Source: an uncultured Pelagibacteraceae bacterium
GTDB taxonomy: Bacteria; Pseudomonadota; Alphaproteobacteria; Pelagibacterales; Pelagibacteraceae
Length of the DNA: 64,000 bases
Direction: 5' to 3'
Assembly (NCBI GenBank): GCA_902569105.1
Contig: CACFTE010000001.1
Span: 141,448-205,447 of the forward strand
Made by a program: the position numbers and the translations under genes. Below, piece by piece: positions 55,166-64,000 of this stretch (the stretch's first letter is position 1; the number at the start of each line of letters is the position of its first letter). The notes under the pieces were generated by a model. It was not told the DNA's origin, made no database searches, and was given only the letters and a program-made list of their open reading frames with translations.

Positions 55166-56251
55166 ATGCTTTATAATTTACTGACCAATTATTCAGATAG
55201 TTATTCGTTCTTAAATTTTTTTAATTTTTTGACGGTTAGAACTGGTTTAGCAATAATAACATCGATGTTAATCGTTTTCCTAATAGGCGACAAATTTATA
55301 AGTTTTTTCTCCACAAAAAAATTTACTAACCCTATTAGGACAGATGGACCAGAAGATCATCTAATAAAAAAAATAGGGACACCAACCATGGGTGGTGTTT
55401 TAATTTTAATTGGTCTATTCATTGGAGTTTTTCTTTGGGCCGATCTTTATAATCCATATAATTGGTTGCTAATATTTATAACATTTTCATTTGGATTATT
55501 AGGTGCATTTGATGATTATCAAAAAATAAAAAAAAATAATTCAAAAGGTATTTCCTCTAAACTTAAGTTTATTATTCAAATTATTTTAGGTCTAGCATCA
55601 TTATATATTTTATATAATTTTATTGAATCTGATCTGACAACTAATCTTTATATTCCATTCTTTAAGAATCTAGTGATTAACTTAGGTTGGTTTTTTATAC
55701 CATTTTATTTATTTGTGATTGTTGGTTCATCAAATGCAGTTAATTTAACAGATGGACTTGATGGCTTAGCAACTGTTCCAGTAATTCTAGTTGCTGGATG
55801 TTTTGCTTTTATAAGTTACGTTTCAGGAAACATAATTTTTGCAGAATATTTACTAATTCCATATATAGAGGGAGTTGGAGAGGTCGCAGTTTTTTGTGGA
55901 GCTATTATAGGATCATCAATAGGATTTCTTTGGTTTAATGCCCCTCCAGCAAAAATATTTATGGGTGATACTGGATCATTAGCATTAGGAGGTTCTTTAG
56001 GTGCTGTAGGAGTAGTTACAAAACACGAAATAGTTTTAGCAATTACAGGAGGACTTTTTGTTCTGGAAGCTGTGTCAGTTATTGTCCAAGTTATATCTTT
56101 TAAATTAACAGGTAAAAGAATTTTTATGATGGCGCCAATACATCATCATTTTGAAAAAAAAGGTTGGGCTGAGTCAACAGTAGTGATAAGATTTTGGATT
56201 ATTTCATTAATTTTGGCAATGATTGGACTTGCAACATTAAAGTTAAGATAA
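55166..56251 (+). CDS. mraY: Phospho-MurNAc-pentapeptide transferase
   Basis: A 361-residue polytopic membrane enzyme with about ten helices. It couples UDP-MurNAc-pentapeptide to undecaprenyl phosphate to make lipid I. Motifs are GTPTMGGVLIL (about 71-81), the acidic FDDYQK, NAVNLTDGLDGLA and the MAPIHHHFEKKGWAE segment near the C-terminus. It starts 5 nt after the fusion gene and its stop overlaps the murD ATG (TAATG). Confidence 0.96.
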   Translation: MLYNLLTNYSDSYSFLNFFNFLTVRTGLAIITSMLIVFLIGDKFISFFSTKKFTNPIRTDGPEDHLIKKIGTPTMGGVLILIGLFIGVFLWADLYNPYNWLLIFITFSFGLLGAFDDYQKIKKNNSKGISSKLKFIIQIILGLASLYILYNFIESDLTTNLYIPFFKNLVINLGWFFIPFYLFVIVGSSNAVNLTDGLDGLATVPVILVAGCFAFISYVSGNIIFAEYLLIPYIEGVGEVAVFCGAIIGSSIGFLWFNAPPAKIFMGDTGSLALGGSLGAVGVVTKHEIVLAITGGLFVLEAVSVIVQVISFKLTGKRIFMMAPIHHHFEKKGWAESTVVIRFWIISLILAMIGLATLKLR

Positions 56252-57546
56252 TGTTTAGCAAAGAAACCTTAAATAATAAAAAAATATTGATTTATGGCTT
56301 GGGCATCTCTGGAAAATCATGTTTCAAATATTTATCTAAAAAAAATACAACTACGGTATTTGATGATAATAATTATTTGAGAAATAAAGAAAATAGAAAA
56401 TTCTTTTTAAATTCTAAAAAAGTAAGTAATTATAATTTTGATTATATTGTTTTAAGTCCTGGAATAGATATAAAAAAATGTAAACTAAAAAATTATATAC
56501 GTAAAAATAAAAAAAAAATAATTACTGAATTAGATATTTTTTATTTATTTCATCCAAATAACATTAAAATTACAATTACCGGCACAAATGGCAAATCAAC
56601 CACATGTCAAATATTATATAATATATTTAAATCAAATAATTCAGACGTAAGATTAGTAGGGAATATTGGAAAACCACCCCTACTAGAAAGTAGAATTAAA
56701 AAAGAGACAATTTTTATAATTGAAGCATCATCTTATCAAATATCTTACAGCAAATTTTTTAAATCAGATTATGCAGCTATTTTAAATTTGAGCCCCGATC
56801 ATCTTGAAAGACATGGAAATATAAATGAATATGCTAAAGCAAAGCTCAAATTGATATTTGACCAGGAAAAAAAAAATAAATCATATATAGAAAAGAATAA
56901 TCCAATTATTAATAAGCATATTATAAAAAAAAAAATTAAATCAAATATAACTAAAGTAAATTATAATAAAGCTTCATTTTTTAAGAAAAATATTAGTAAT
57001 TTTTACTTACTTGATAAAAATAATTTAAATAATATTCATTTTATTTACTCTATATGCAAAGCATTCAGAATATCAGATAATAAAATATTTAACAGATTGA
57101 ATAAATTTAAGGGATTAAAATTTAGAAAACAAATTATTTATAAAAAAAATAATTTAATAATAATTAATGATTCTAAATCTACAACTTTTTCCTCAACCAA
57201 AGCTTTATTAAGCTCCTATAAAAATATTTTTTGGATAGTTGGGGGTCGATATAAAAAAGGAGATAAATTTAATCTTGATAAAAAATATTTTAAAAATGTT
57301 AAAGCATATATTATCGGATCAAATAAAAAATATTTTACAGATCAATTTAAAAGTAAAATTCAATTTCAATATTTTGGAAGCTTAAAAAAATCATTATTAG
57401 CGATAAAAAGAGAGATTAAAAATGATATAAATATAAAAACAATTTTGTTTAGTCCCGCGGCAGCCTCATTTGATCAATTTAAAAACTTTGAAGAACGAGG
57501 TGATATATTTAACGAAATTATTAAAAAAATTTTTAATTTAAAATAA
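56251..57546 (+). CDS. murD: UDP-N-acetylmuramoylalanine-D-glutamate ligase
   Basis: From ATG 56251 the protein has 431 residues and starts MFSKETLNNKKILIYGLGISGKS. An in-frame ATG at 56194 would add 19 residues lying inside mraY and is rejected; the TAATG overlap fits the usual spacing here. The N-terminal Rossmann loop GLGISGKS (16-23), ATP loop TGTNGKST and the EASSYQI and LNLSPDHLERHG segments are the Mur ligase hallmarks. It adds D-glutamate. It is lysine- and asparagine-rich, typical of low-GC genomes. Confidence 0.95.
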   Translation: MFSKETLNNKKILIYGLGISGKSCFKYLSKKNTTTVFDDNNYLRNKENRKFFLNSKKVSNYNFDYIVLSPGIDIKKCKLKNYIRKNKKKIITELDIFYLFHPNNIKITITGTNGKSTTCQILYNIFKSNNSDVRLVGNIGKPPLLESRIKKETIFIIEASSYQISYSKFFKSDYAAILNLSPDHLERHGNINEYAKAKLKLIFDQEKKNKSYIEKNNPIINKHIIKKKIKSNITKVNYNKASFFKKNISNFYLLDKNNLNNIHFIYSICKAFRISDNKIFNRLNKFKGLKFRKQIIYKKNNLIIINDSKSTTFSSTKALLSSYKNIFWIVGGRYKKGDKFNLDKKYFKNVKAYIIGSNKKYFTDQFKSKIQFQYFGSLKKSLLAIKREIKNDINIKTILFSPAAASFDQFKNFEERGDIFNEIIKKIFNLK

Positions 57547-58664
57547 TGATTAACAAATTAAATTTATATGAATACTATTACAGTTGGTGGAAAAATATTG
57601 ACAAAACCATTTTTGTTTTAATTATATCTTTTTTTGTAGCTGGTTTATTTTTTTCTTTAGTTTCTACATCATTGATTGCATCCGATAGATTAAACACAAA
57701 TTCTTACTATTTTTTTATAAAACATTTAATATTTATATTATTAGGCTTATTGATAATGTTTATTTTTTCACTAATTAAAGAACAACTTTTAATTAAACTA
57801 TCAGTGGTATTTTTTATTTTATCACTTTTTTTACTTTTTCTAGTCCCTTTCATTGGTGAGGAAGTAAAAGGATCAAGAAGATGGTTGGACATACCACTTT
57901 TACCAAGATTCCAGCCAGTAGAATTAATAAAACCATTTTACATTGTAATACTCGCAAGTTTATTGAATCATCAAAAATACAATTTGCATTTAAAATATTT
58001 ATTTACTTTATTTTTGATCATCCCAATAATTTTACTTTTAATTTCGCAACCTGATATTGGCCAATCAATATTAATAATCTTTACTTGGTTAGCTTTAGTA
58101 TTTGTGTCTGGAATTAATTTATTAATCTTTTTTGGTTTATTTGGTGCTTTTATGACAATTATTTTATACATAATTTTTTATGTTGAAAAATTTGAATATA
58201 TAAAAATAAGAATAAATTCTTTTTTGGATAGCTCTTCAAATAATAATTTTCAATCAGAAAAGGCATCGGAAGCAATAATCGATGGTGGGTTTTTTGGAAA
58301 GGGAATAGGAGAAGGAACATTAAATTCAAAAATTCCAGAAGCTCATACTGATTATATTGTGTCAGTAATTTCAGAAGAATTTGGTATAATAATTATTTTA
58401 TTAATAATGTTGTCTTTCATAATTTTTGCATACAACATTTTTAAAAAAATTAGAGATACAAATGACAATATTTATAAGATGACTCTTATTGGATTAATAT
58501 CGTTAATAATGATGCAAGTTTTTATTCATGTAGGTGTAAATTTAAGAGTTTTACCTACAACTGGAATGACTCTTCCTTTTTTAAGCTATGGAGGTTCCTC
58601 AATAATTAGTATTTCGATTATTTCTGGAATCATATTAAATATAACAAAAAGAAGAGTTTATTAG
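57546..58664 (+). CDS. ftsW: Septal peptidoglycan glycosyltransferase FtsW
   Basis: A 372-residue SEDS protein with ten hydrophobic helices. Conserved stretches are GSRRWLDIPLLPRFQPVELIK (about 110-130), SQPDIGQS with the catalytic aspartate, GFFGKGIGEGTLNSKIPEAHTDYIVSVISEEFG, and the C-terminal LPTTGMTLPFLSYGGSSII. It polymerises glycan at the septum with FtsI. The ATG overlaps the murD stop by one base. Confidence 0.96.
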   Translation: MINKLNLYEYYYSWWKNIDKTIFVLIISFFVAGLFFSLVSTSLIASDRLNTNSYYFFIKHLIFILLGLLIMFIFSLIKEQLLIKLSVVFFILSLFLLFLVPFIGEEVKGSRRWLDIPLLPRFQPVELIKPFYIVILASLLNHQKYNLHLKYLFTLFLIIPIILLLISQPDIGQSILIIFTWLALVFVSGINLLIFFGLFGAFMTIILYIIFYVEKFEYIKIRINSFLDSSSNNNFQSEKASEAIIDGGFFGKGIGEGTLNSKIPEAHTDYIVSVISEEFGIIIILLIMLSFIIFAYNIFKKIRDTNDNIYKMTLIGLISLIMMQVFIHVGVNLRVLPTTGMTLPFLSYGGSSIISISIISGIILNITKRRVY

Positions 58665-59735
58665 TTGAAAAAAATATTAATATCAACAGGCGGTTCGGGC
58701 GGTCATGTGATACCTGCGATTAATTTATATCATCATTTGTATCAAAACTTTGATGTAATACTTTATAGTGATGTGAGAGGAGCAAAATATATACCTAAAG
58801 ATGTCAACAAATTAATTTTTGAAGTTAAGCAGATTCCTGAAAGAATTTATCTAATTCCATTAAAAATTATATTTTTATTTCACGCTTTTATAAAGTCAAT
58901 AATACATTTAAGTAAAAATAAATTTGATATTGTTATCAGTACTGGTGGTTACATGTCTCTACCTATAGTTTTAGCTAGTAAATTATTCGGAAAAAAAATA
59001 TTTTTGTTTGAACCTAATTCTATTATTGGAAGATCAAATAAATTTTTATCAAATTTTTCAAATAAAATTTTTTGTTACGATGAAAATCTTCAAGGTTTAA
59101 AAAAAAAATATAAAAATAAAATTATTAAAATATCTCCAATTTTAAATAAATGTTTTTATAATAAAAATATTTTAGATAATAAAAATAGCAATATATTTAG
59201 ATTATTAATAATTGGAGGAAGCCAAGCTTCCTTGTTTTTTAGCAAAAATTTAAAAAGTGAAATAATAGAATTAGCTACAAAGTATAAATTAGAAATTACA
59301 CAACAATTATCAAAAAATTCTGATGATGAAGGTTATAAAAAAGACTATGATAGAAAAAATATTAAAAATGACTTATTTTTTTTTAGGGAAAATTTTCTAT
59401 GCAAAAATAACAATTTTGATATTGCCATAACTAGATCTGGAGCTTCATCTCTAGCAGAACTTTCACATATGAATATCCCTTTTATTGCTATTCCTTTTCC
59501 TCATGCTACAGACAATCATCAGTATTTAAATGCTAAAAGATATTCAGACTTAAATTGTTGCTGGATTTTAGAGGAAAAAAACTTTAATTCTGGCGATATA
59601 TTTAAAAAAATAGATCAAATTCTAGCCAATAAAAATGATTATCTTGAAAAGAAAAATAATTTAAAAAAACTAAATGACAACAAATCGTGGGAAAATATAA
59701 ACGAAAAATTAAATAAAATATTAAATGACAATTAG
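58665..59735 (+). CDS. murG: UDP-GlcNAc:lipid I transferase MurG, TTG start
   Basis: A 356-residue GT-B enzyme that completes lipid II. It opens KKILISTGGSGGHV with the glycine-rich loop GGSGGHV (9-15), followed later by GGSQAS, TRSGASSLAEL and PFPHATDNHQYLNA, the UDP-GlcNAc-binding signature. The frame begins with TTG at 58665 right after the ftsW TAG; no ATG lies before the glycine loop. It overlaps murC by 11 nt. Confidence 0.94.
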   Translation: MKKILISTGGSGGHVIPAINLYHHLYQNFDVILYSDVRGAKYIPKDVNKLIFEVKQIPERIYLIPLKIIFLFHAFIKSIIHLSKNKFDIVISTGGYMSLPIVLASKLFGKKIFLFEPNSIIGRSNKFLSNFSNKIFCYDENLQGLKKKYKNKIIKISPILNKCFYNKNILDNKNSNIFRLLIIGGSQASLFFSKNLKSEIIELATKYKLEITQQLSKNSDDEGYKKDYDRKNIKNDLFFFRENFLCKNNNFDIAITRSGASSLAELSHMNIPFIAIPFPHATDNHQYLNAKRYSDLNCCWILEEKNFNSGDIFKKIDQILANKNDYLEKKNNLKKLNDNKSWENINEKLNKILNDN

Positions 59736-61122
59736 TTTAGGTAAAAAAGAAATTATTCATTTTATTGGAATTGGTGGAATAGGTATGAGTGGTCTTGCAT
59801 TAATTATGAAGGGCCTAGGATTTAGTGTGAAAGGATCAGACCAGCAAGGTGGAAAAAATATTGATAGATTAAAAAGTAACAAGATTAATATACAAATTGG
59901 ACACAAAAAGAAAAATTTATCAAATGCTACAATAGTCGTAATTTCTTCAGCAATTAAAAAAAATAATCCTGAATATTTAGAGGCAAAGAATAAAAAAATA
60001 CCGATTTATAAAAGAGGAGAAATGTTAGCAAATATAGTTTCTCTATATAAAAATGTTGTGGTTGCGGGATCACACGGAAAAACAACTACAACGTCTATAG
60101 TTTCAACAATTTTTTCAAAATCAAAATTAGATCCAACAACAATTAACGGCGGTGTAATTAACTCAATAGCAAATTCTGCAAAACTTGGTAAAGGTGAGTG
60201 GTGCGTATTAGAGTCTGATGAATCTGATGGTAGTTTTTTACAATTACCTTTTACTTATTCTGTTATAACAAATATTGATCATGAACACTTAGAGCATTAT
60301 GGGTCTATAGAACGTTTAAAAAAAAGTTTTATCGAATTTGCTGAAAAAACACCTTCCTTTGGAAAAACTTTAATCTGTTTGGATGATAAAAATAACAGGT
60401 TAATATTAAATAAAATTAAGAATCAAAACATAGTCACTTATGGATTTCACGAAAAATCTAATTTTAAGATTAAAAACATCAATCTTACAACCAATTTATC
60501 AAAATTTGATTTAGAAATTAAATTACCAAACCAGAAAAAAAAATTAATTAAATCATTTAAAGTTCCTTTAGTAGGAATTCATAATATTAAAAATTGCTGT
60601 GCATCAGTCGCCATAGCAATCATGATGGGAATTTCAGTTAATTTGATTAAAAAATCAATTTTAGAATTTACAGGCGTTCAAAGAAGATTTAATTTTATAT
60701 TTGAACATCAACAAAGTATTTATTATGACGATTATGCACACCATCCTACAGAAATAAATGAACTACTTAAATCAACAAGGAAAGTTTTTAAAAAAAGAAA
60801 AATAATATCTGTGTTTCAACCTCATAGGATTTCTAGATTAAATTCATTAAAAAGAAATTTTACCGAGTGTTTCAAATTTTCCGATCAAGTTATTCTATGT
60901 CCAATTTATAAGGCTGGAGAAAATATTAAATTAGAATTTAATTATATAAAGTTTGCAAAACAAATTATTAAAAATTCCAAGGTTGAGCTTGTAATGATTA
61001 ATAGTGAGAATGAATTAGCCAAATTCGCTAAACAGAATATTTATGGTAACAAAATAGTCATTGGAATGGGTGCAGGCACTATATCAAATTGGATAAGAAA
61101 TTTACCTAAATTAATGAAATGA
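59725..61122 (+). CDS. murC: UDP-N-acetylmuramate-L-alanine ligase
   Basis: A 465-residue Mur ligase. The UDP loop is GIGGIGMSG (15-23), the ATP loop GSHGKTTT (115-122), and ESDESDGSFL and YDDYAHHPTEI are specific to MurC. It adds the first amino acid of the stem peptide. It overlaps murG by 11 nt upstream and murB by 4 nt downstream (ATGA). Confidence 0.96.
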   Translation: MTISLGKKEIIHFIGIGGIGMSGLALIMKGLGFSVKGSDQQGGKNIDRLKSNKINIQIGHKKKNLSNATIVVISSAIKKNNPEYLEAKNKKIPIYKRGEMLANIVSLYKNVVVAGSHGKTTTTSIVSTIFSKSKLDPTTINGGVINSIANSAKLGKGEWCVLESDESDGSFLQLPFTYSVITNIDHEHLEHYGSIERLKKSFIEFAEKTPSFGKTLICLDDKNNRLILNKIKNQNIVTYGFHEKSNFKIKNINLTTNLSKFDLEIKLPNQKKKLIKSFKVPLVGIHNIKNCCASVAIAIMMGISVNLIKKSILEFTGVQRRFNFIFEHQQSIYYDDYAHHPTEINELLKSTRKVFKKRKIISVFQPHRISRLNSLKRNFTECFKFSDQVILCPIYKAGENIKLEFNYIKFAKQIIKNSKVELVMINSENELAKFAKQNIYGNKIVIGMGAGTISNWIRNLPKLMK

Positions 61123-62036
61123 AATTAGAGGATTTAGAAAAAGTTAAGTTTTCTGATAATTCAAAATTAAAATTTGATTATGAATTATCAAATTTGAACT
61201 GGTTCAATATCGGTGGTAAATCAAAAATATATTTATTAGCTAATTCTTTGAGAGACTTATCGAAATTTTTAAAGCAATACAATAGACGAGGCAAATTATT
61301 TATTTTAGGCGCTGGTTCGAACGTACTTTTTGACGATAATACTTTTGATGGACTGATTATAAAGCTTGGGAAAAATTTTAATAACATATCAAAATTAAAT
61401 GAAAATTTAATAATTTCTGGAAGTTCATGTTTAGATAAAAAAGTATCAGAATTTGCAATGGAAAATGAAATTGAAGGTTTTGAGTTTTTATCTTGTATCC
61501 CAGGATCTATAGGTGGTGGGATAAAAATGAATGCTGGTTGTTATGGAAAAGAATTTAAAGATATTATTGTTTCAGTTCAAGCTATAGATTTTTTAGGCAA
61601 CGTTTCAACTATACCTTCATCTAAAATTACTTTTAATTATAGATCAACAAATCTACCAAAAGATCTCATTTATCTAAGTGGAACTTTTAAAGGAAGTTTA
61701 TCCACAAAAGAAAAAATTAAAATAGGAATAGATAATTTAAAAAACAAAAAACAACTTTCTCAGCCATTTAGAGTTAAAACTGGAGGAAGCACTTTCAAGA
61801 ATCCAATTGATCAAACAGATAAGAAAGTTTGGAAATTAATTAAAGAATCAATTGATATCAAAGAAACAAATAAAATGTTCGGAGACGCTATGCTTTCAGA
61901 AAAACACTGCAATTTTATGATTAATAAAGATAAAGCATCTTCTAAAGACATGAAAAATCTTATCAATTTTATTAAAGAAAAAGTATATAACAAAACAGGA
62001 GTTAATCTTGAATTAGAAATTGTTTTAACTTCATAA
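61119..62036 (+). CDS. murB: UDP-N-acetylenolpyruvylglucosamine reductase
   Basis: A 305-residue FAD enzyme. LGAGSNVLFDDNTFDGL and CIPGSIGGGIKMNAGCYG are FAD-binding; NYRSTNLP contains the conserved arginine and GGSTFKNP the catalytic serine. The final glutamate is in NLELEIVL. It reduces UDP-GlcNAc-enolpyruvate to UDP-MurNAc. The start overlaps the murC stop as ATGA. Confidence 0.95.
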   Translation: MKLEDLEKVKFSDNSKLKFDYELSNLNWFNIGGKSKIYLLANSLRDLSKFLKQYNRRGKLFILGAGSNVLFDDNTFDGLIIKLGKNFNNISKLNENLIISGSSCLDKKVSEFAMENEIEGFEFLSCIPGSIGGGIKMNAGCYGKEFKDIIVSVQAIDFLGNVSTIPSSKITFNYRSTNLPKDLIYLSGTFKGSLSTKEKIKIGIDNLKNKKQLSQPFRVKTGGSTFKNPIDQTDKKVWKLIKESIDIKETNKMFGDAMLSEKHCNFMINKDKASSKDMKNLINFIKEKVYNKTGVNLELEIVLTS

Positions 62037-62038
62037 AA

Positions 62039-62956
62039 ATGAAGAAAAAAATATTAATATTAGCCGGAGGATATTCTAAAGAAAGAGAGATAAGTTTTAA
62101 AACCGCCAAAGCTGTATATAAACAAATTAAAAATATTTATAAATGCAAAATACTTGATCCAAAAAATGGATTTATAAAACAAATAAAAAAATTTAGACCA
62201 GACGTAGTTTTTAATGCTTTGCATGGAAGATATGGCGAAGATGGTTACATACAATTAATTTTAGAAAATGAAAAAATCAAATATACTCATTCAGGCGTTA
62301 AAGCTTCATCGATATGCATTAATAAAATTGTTTCAAAAGAATTATTTTTAAAAAAAAATATTTTAACACCTAATTATATTTTATTTAAAAGAACGCTCAT
62401 TTCTGATTTTAAAAAATTACGCAGAAAAGTAGAAAAAATTTTAAGTTTTCCCGTTGTAATTAAACCTGTAAATGAGGGATCAAGTGTTGGTGTTTATATT
62501 TGCTTTAAGTACAACTTTATAAAAAATATAAAAAAATTAAGTTCTGAAAGAGAAATTTTAATTGAGGAATATATTCCAGGTAGAGAAATACAAGTTGCTA
62601 TTATGGGGAATAAAAAATTAGGATCCATCGAATTAGTACCTCGAAGAAAATTTTATGATTATAAAGCTAAATATGATAAAAATGCAAAAACAAAACATAT
62701 ACTTCCAGTAAAACTCCCAAAAAAAAAATTAGATTATCTAGAGTCACTTGCCTTAAAAGCTCATCAAATTACTGGCTGCAGGGGAGTGTCAAGAAGTGAT
62801 TTTAGATTAAGTGGTAACAAATTTTTTTTATTAGAAGTTAACACCCAACCAGGCATGACCGAACTATCTTTAGTGCCTGAGATTGCAAAGCATAAAGGTA
62901 TTAACTTCAAAAATTTAATTAAATGGATAATTAAAGATGCTTCAATTAACAGATAG
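62039..62956 (+). CDS. ddl: D-alanine-D-alanine ligase
   Basis: A 305-residue ATP-grasp ligase. It shows LAGGYSKEREISFKTA (8-23), LHGRYGEDGYIQ (61-72), KPVNEGSSVGV (about 140-150), the RSDFR segment and EVNTQPGMTELSLVPE at the C-terminal metal site. It makes the D-Ala-D-Ala added by the MurF half of the fusion. It overlaps ftsQ by 20 nt. Confidence 0.95.
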   Translation: MKKKILILAGGYSKEREISFKTAKAVYKQIKNIYKCKILDPKNGFIKQIKKFRPDVVFNALHGRYGEDGYIQLILENEKIKYTHSGVKASSICINKIVSKELFLKKNILTPNYILFKRTLISDFKKLRRKVEKILSFPVVIKPVNEGSSVGVYICFKYNFIKNIKKLSSEREILIEEYIPGREIQVAIMGNKKLGSIELVPRRKFYDYKAKYDKNAKTKHILPVKLPKKKLDYLESLALKAHQITGCRGVSRSDFRLSGNKFFLLEVNTQPGMTELSLVPEIAKHKGINFKNLIKWIIKDASINR

Positions 62957-63620
62957 AAGTAAAATTTATTTTTATATATTTTTATTATTTGTTCTTTTAA
63001 GTCTGCATAACCATAAATTTATTAAAAAAATAGATAATTTTTTTACAATTAAGCAAATTATATTAAGCAGTAATATTGATGAAAATTTTAACAATGAAAT
63101 CTATAAATCATTAAGCAAATTTCGAAATTTAAATATACTTTCAATAGATCCAGGGGAAATAAAAAAAACAATAGAAAAATTTAATATAATCAATGATTAT
63201 AATATTAAAAAACAATATCCATCTATTTTAAAAGTAAGTTTAGCTAAGACAAATATTTTAGCATTTTATTACGATGGTACAAAAAAGATTTACATAGGTG
63301 AAAATGGGAAAAAAATTAAAAATATTAGTCTTGATAAAAATGATTTGCCCATAATCTTTGGCGAATTTCCTATAAATGAATTTTTAAAACTGAAGGATAT
63401 ACTTTTAGATAATGGATTTGAATTTAATGATTTTAATAAATTATATTTTTTTAAATCGAAAAGGTGGGATTTAATTTATGATAATAAAATAATTATTAAA
63501 CTTCCGATTAATCAAAAAGATTTTTCGATGAAAATACTTAAAAAAATTTTTGAAAATTTAAATTTAGATGATATTAAAACTATTGATTTAAGGATAAGCG
63601 ATAGAATAATAGTCTTATGA
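62937..63620 (+). CDS. ftsQ: Division protein FtsQ
   Basis: A 227-residue single-pass membrane protein: membrane helix about residues 10-24, a POTRA domain starting IKQIILSSNIDENFNNEIYKSL (about 38-105) and a beta domain. Sequence is highly divergent; identification rests on topology, the POTRA pattern and its place between ddl and ftsA. It joins FtsL and FtsB. The 20-nt overlap with ddl and the ATGA overlap with ftsA suggest strong coupling. Confidence 0.88.
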   Translation: MLQLTDRSKIYFYIFLLFVLLSLHNHKFIKKIDNFFTIKQIILSSNIDENFNNEIYKSLSKFRNLNILSIDPGEIKKTIEKFNIINDYNIKKQYPSILKVSLAKTNILAFYYDGTKKIYIGENGKKIKNISLDKNDLPIIFGEFPINEFLKLKDILLDNGFEFNDFNKLYFFKSKRWDLIYDNKIIIKLPINQKDFSMKILKKIFENLNLDDIKTIDLRISDRIIVL

Positions 63621-64000
63621 TCAATTCAGACTCTCCAACTGTAATTTTAGAAATTGGATCTGCACATATAAATCTTGCAGTTTATAATCAGATTATACTT
63701 AATCAAAATAAATATTATGAGGAAAAAATTAAATATACAAAAGGTCAAACTTACAAAGATTATGAATTAATTTTTAAATTAATTAACAGAGCAGAAAAAG
63801 ACATTGGTACATATTTTAATGAAATAGTTCTGATGTTGGATGCATCAAGTATATATTCTTTAGATTACACAATTCAAAAAAATTTTGACAAAAAAATTAT
63901 TAATAATCAAGATATTGATTATTTAGTAAAGGAAGTAGAAAATATTATAAGAATGAACAATCGGGATAAAGATGTTCTTCATATAATAAAATCTAATTTA
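63617..64000 (+). CDS. ftsA: Division protein FtsA, N-terminal part (cut by window edge)
   Basis: The frame opens at ATG 63617 (ATGA overlap with ftsQ) and stays open for 128 codons to the window end. The actin-like phosphate loop reads ILEIGSAHINLAVY, where FtsA usually has LDIGTSK, so the aspartate is E12 and the lysine is replaced by histidine. The following LMLDASSIYSLDYTIQKNFD and INNQDIDYLVKEVE match FtsA subdomain 1C. It tethers FtsZ to the membrane. The gene following it, where ftsZ is normally found, is outside the window. Confidence 0.85.
   Translation, partial: MINSDSPTVILEIGSAHINLAVYNQIILNQNKYYEEKIKYTKGQTYKDYELIFKLINRAEKDIGTYFNEIVLMLDASSIYSLDYTIQKNFDKKIINNQDIDYLVKEVENIIRMNNRDKDVLHIIKSNL

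Overview
The window is about 70% A+T, densely packed, and carries single-copy housekeeping genes with very short or negative spacing. There are no insertion sequences, phage genes or CRISPR arrays. Gene content and order fit a streamlined marine alphaproteobacterium of the SAR11 clade (Pelagibacterales): mutY/DUF721/dsbA-like/smc, a CcrM-type GANTC methylase, petABC, a PetP/PetR/EnvZ-like regulatory set, carAB facing yqeY-dnaG-rpoD, and a long division and cell-wall (dcw) cluster. I infer the clade from gene content, base composition and small gene sizes, not from a search.

Layout. 1-7103 holds DNA maintenance genes: smc (cut by the window edge), a DsbA-like oxidoreductase, DUF721, mutY, an FAD monooxygenase, ccrM, rnhB and a family 4-like uracil-DNA glycosylase. 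7115-12802 holds a TPR protein, ispE, tRNA-Gln, the CCA-adding enzyme, and trmL-hemF-greA on the minus strand. 12872-15449 is the cytochrome bc1 operon. 15426-21347 is a minus-strand run from lgt through midA, yfiH, prs, rplY and pth to ychF. 21392-24975 holds ubiK, a marR/ompR/envZ-type operon and ilvE. 24977-30713 is a minus-strand run uvrB, pteridine reductase-like SDR, folB, uvrC, pgsA. 30750-40234 holds aspC, an NAD(P)-binding protein, trxB, an ELM1-like/2OG-oxygenase pair, two tiny membrane ORFs, a MOSC protein and carBA. 40358-44699 holds yqeY, dnaG, rpoD and two tRNAs. 44701-47294 holds mlaC and mlaA homologues, an AmiD-like amidase and RNase P RNA. 47443-64000 is the dcw cluster.

The dcw cluster runs mraZ, ftsZ, rsmH, ftsL, ftsI, murE-murF (one fused ORF), mraY, murD, ftsW, murG, murC, murB, ddl, ftsQ, ftsA (cut by the window edge). 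It supplies lipid II synthesis and the divisome from what looks like one transcript. Its promoter overlaps three evenly spaced MraZ boxes. The position of ftsZ directly after mraZ is unusual.

Most notable observations: a tRNA-Val(GAC) gene with perfect stems but non-canonical D and T loops; the displaced ftsZ; a ccrM promoter carrying GANTC sites in its core; the murE-murF fusion; a DnaG with most zinc ligands missing and a family 4-like UDG with the Fe-S cysteines missing; a translationally coupled pair of unannotated micro-membrane ORFs; an ELM1-like/2OG-oxygenase gene pair; and several good promoters whose -10 box lies 6-13 nt before the start codon, suggesting leaderless transcripts. I saw no clear multi-gene defence system or other obviously novel system.
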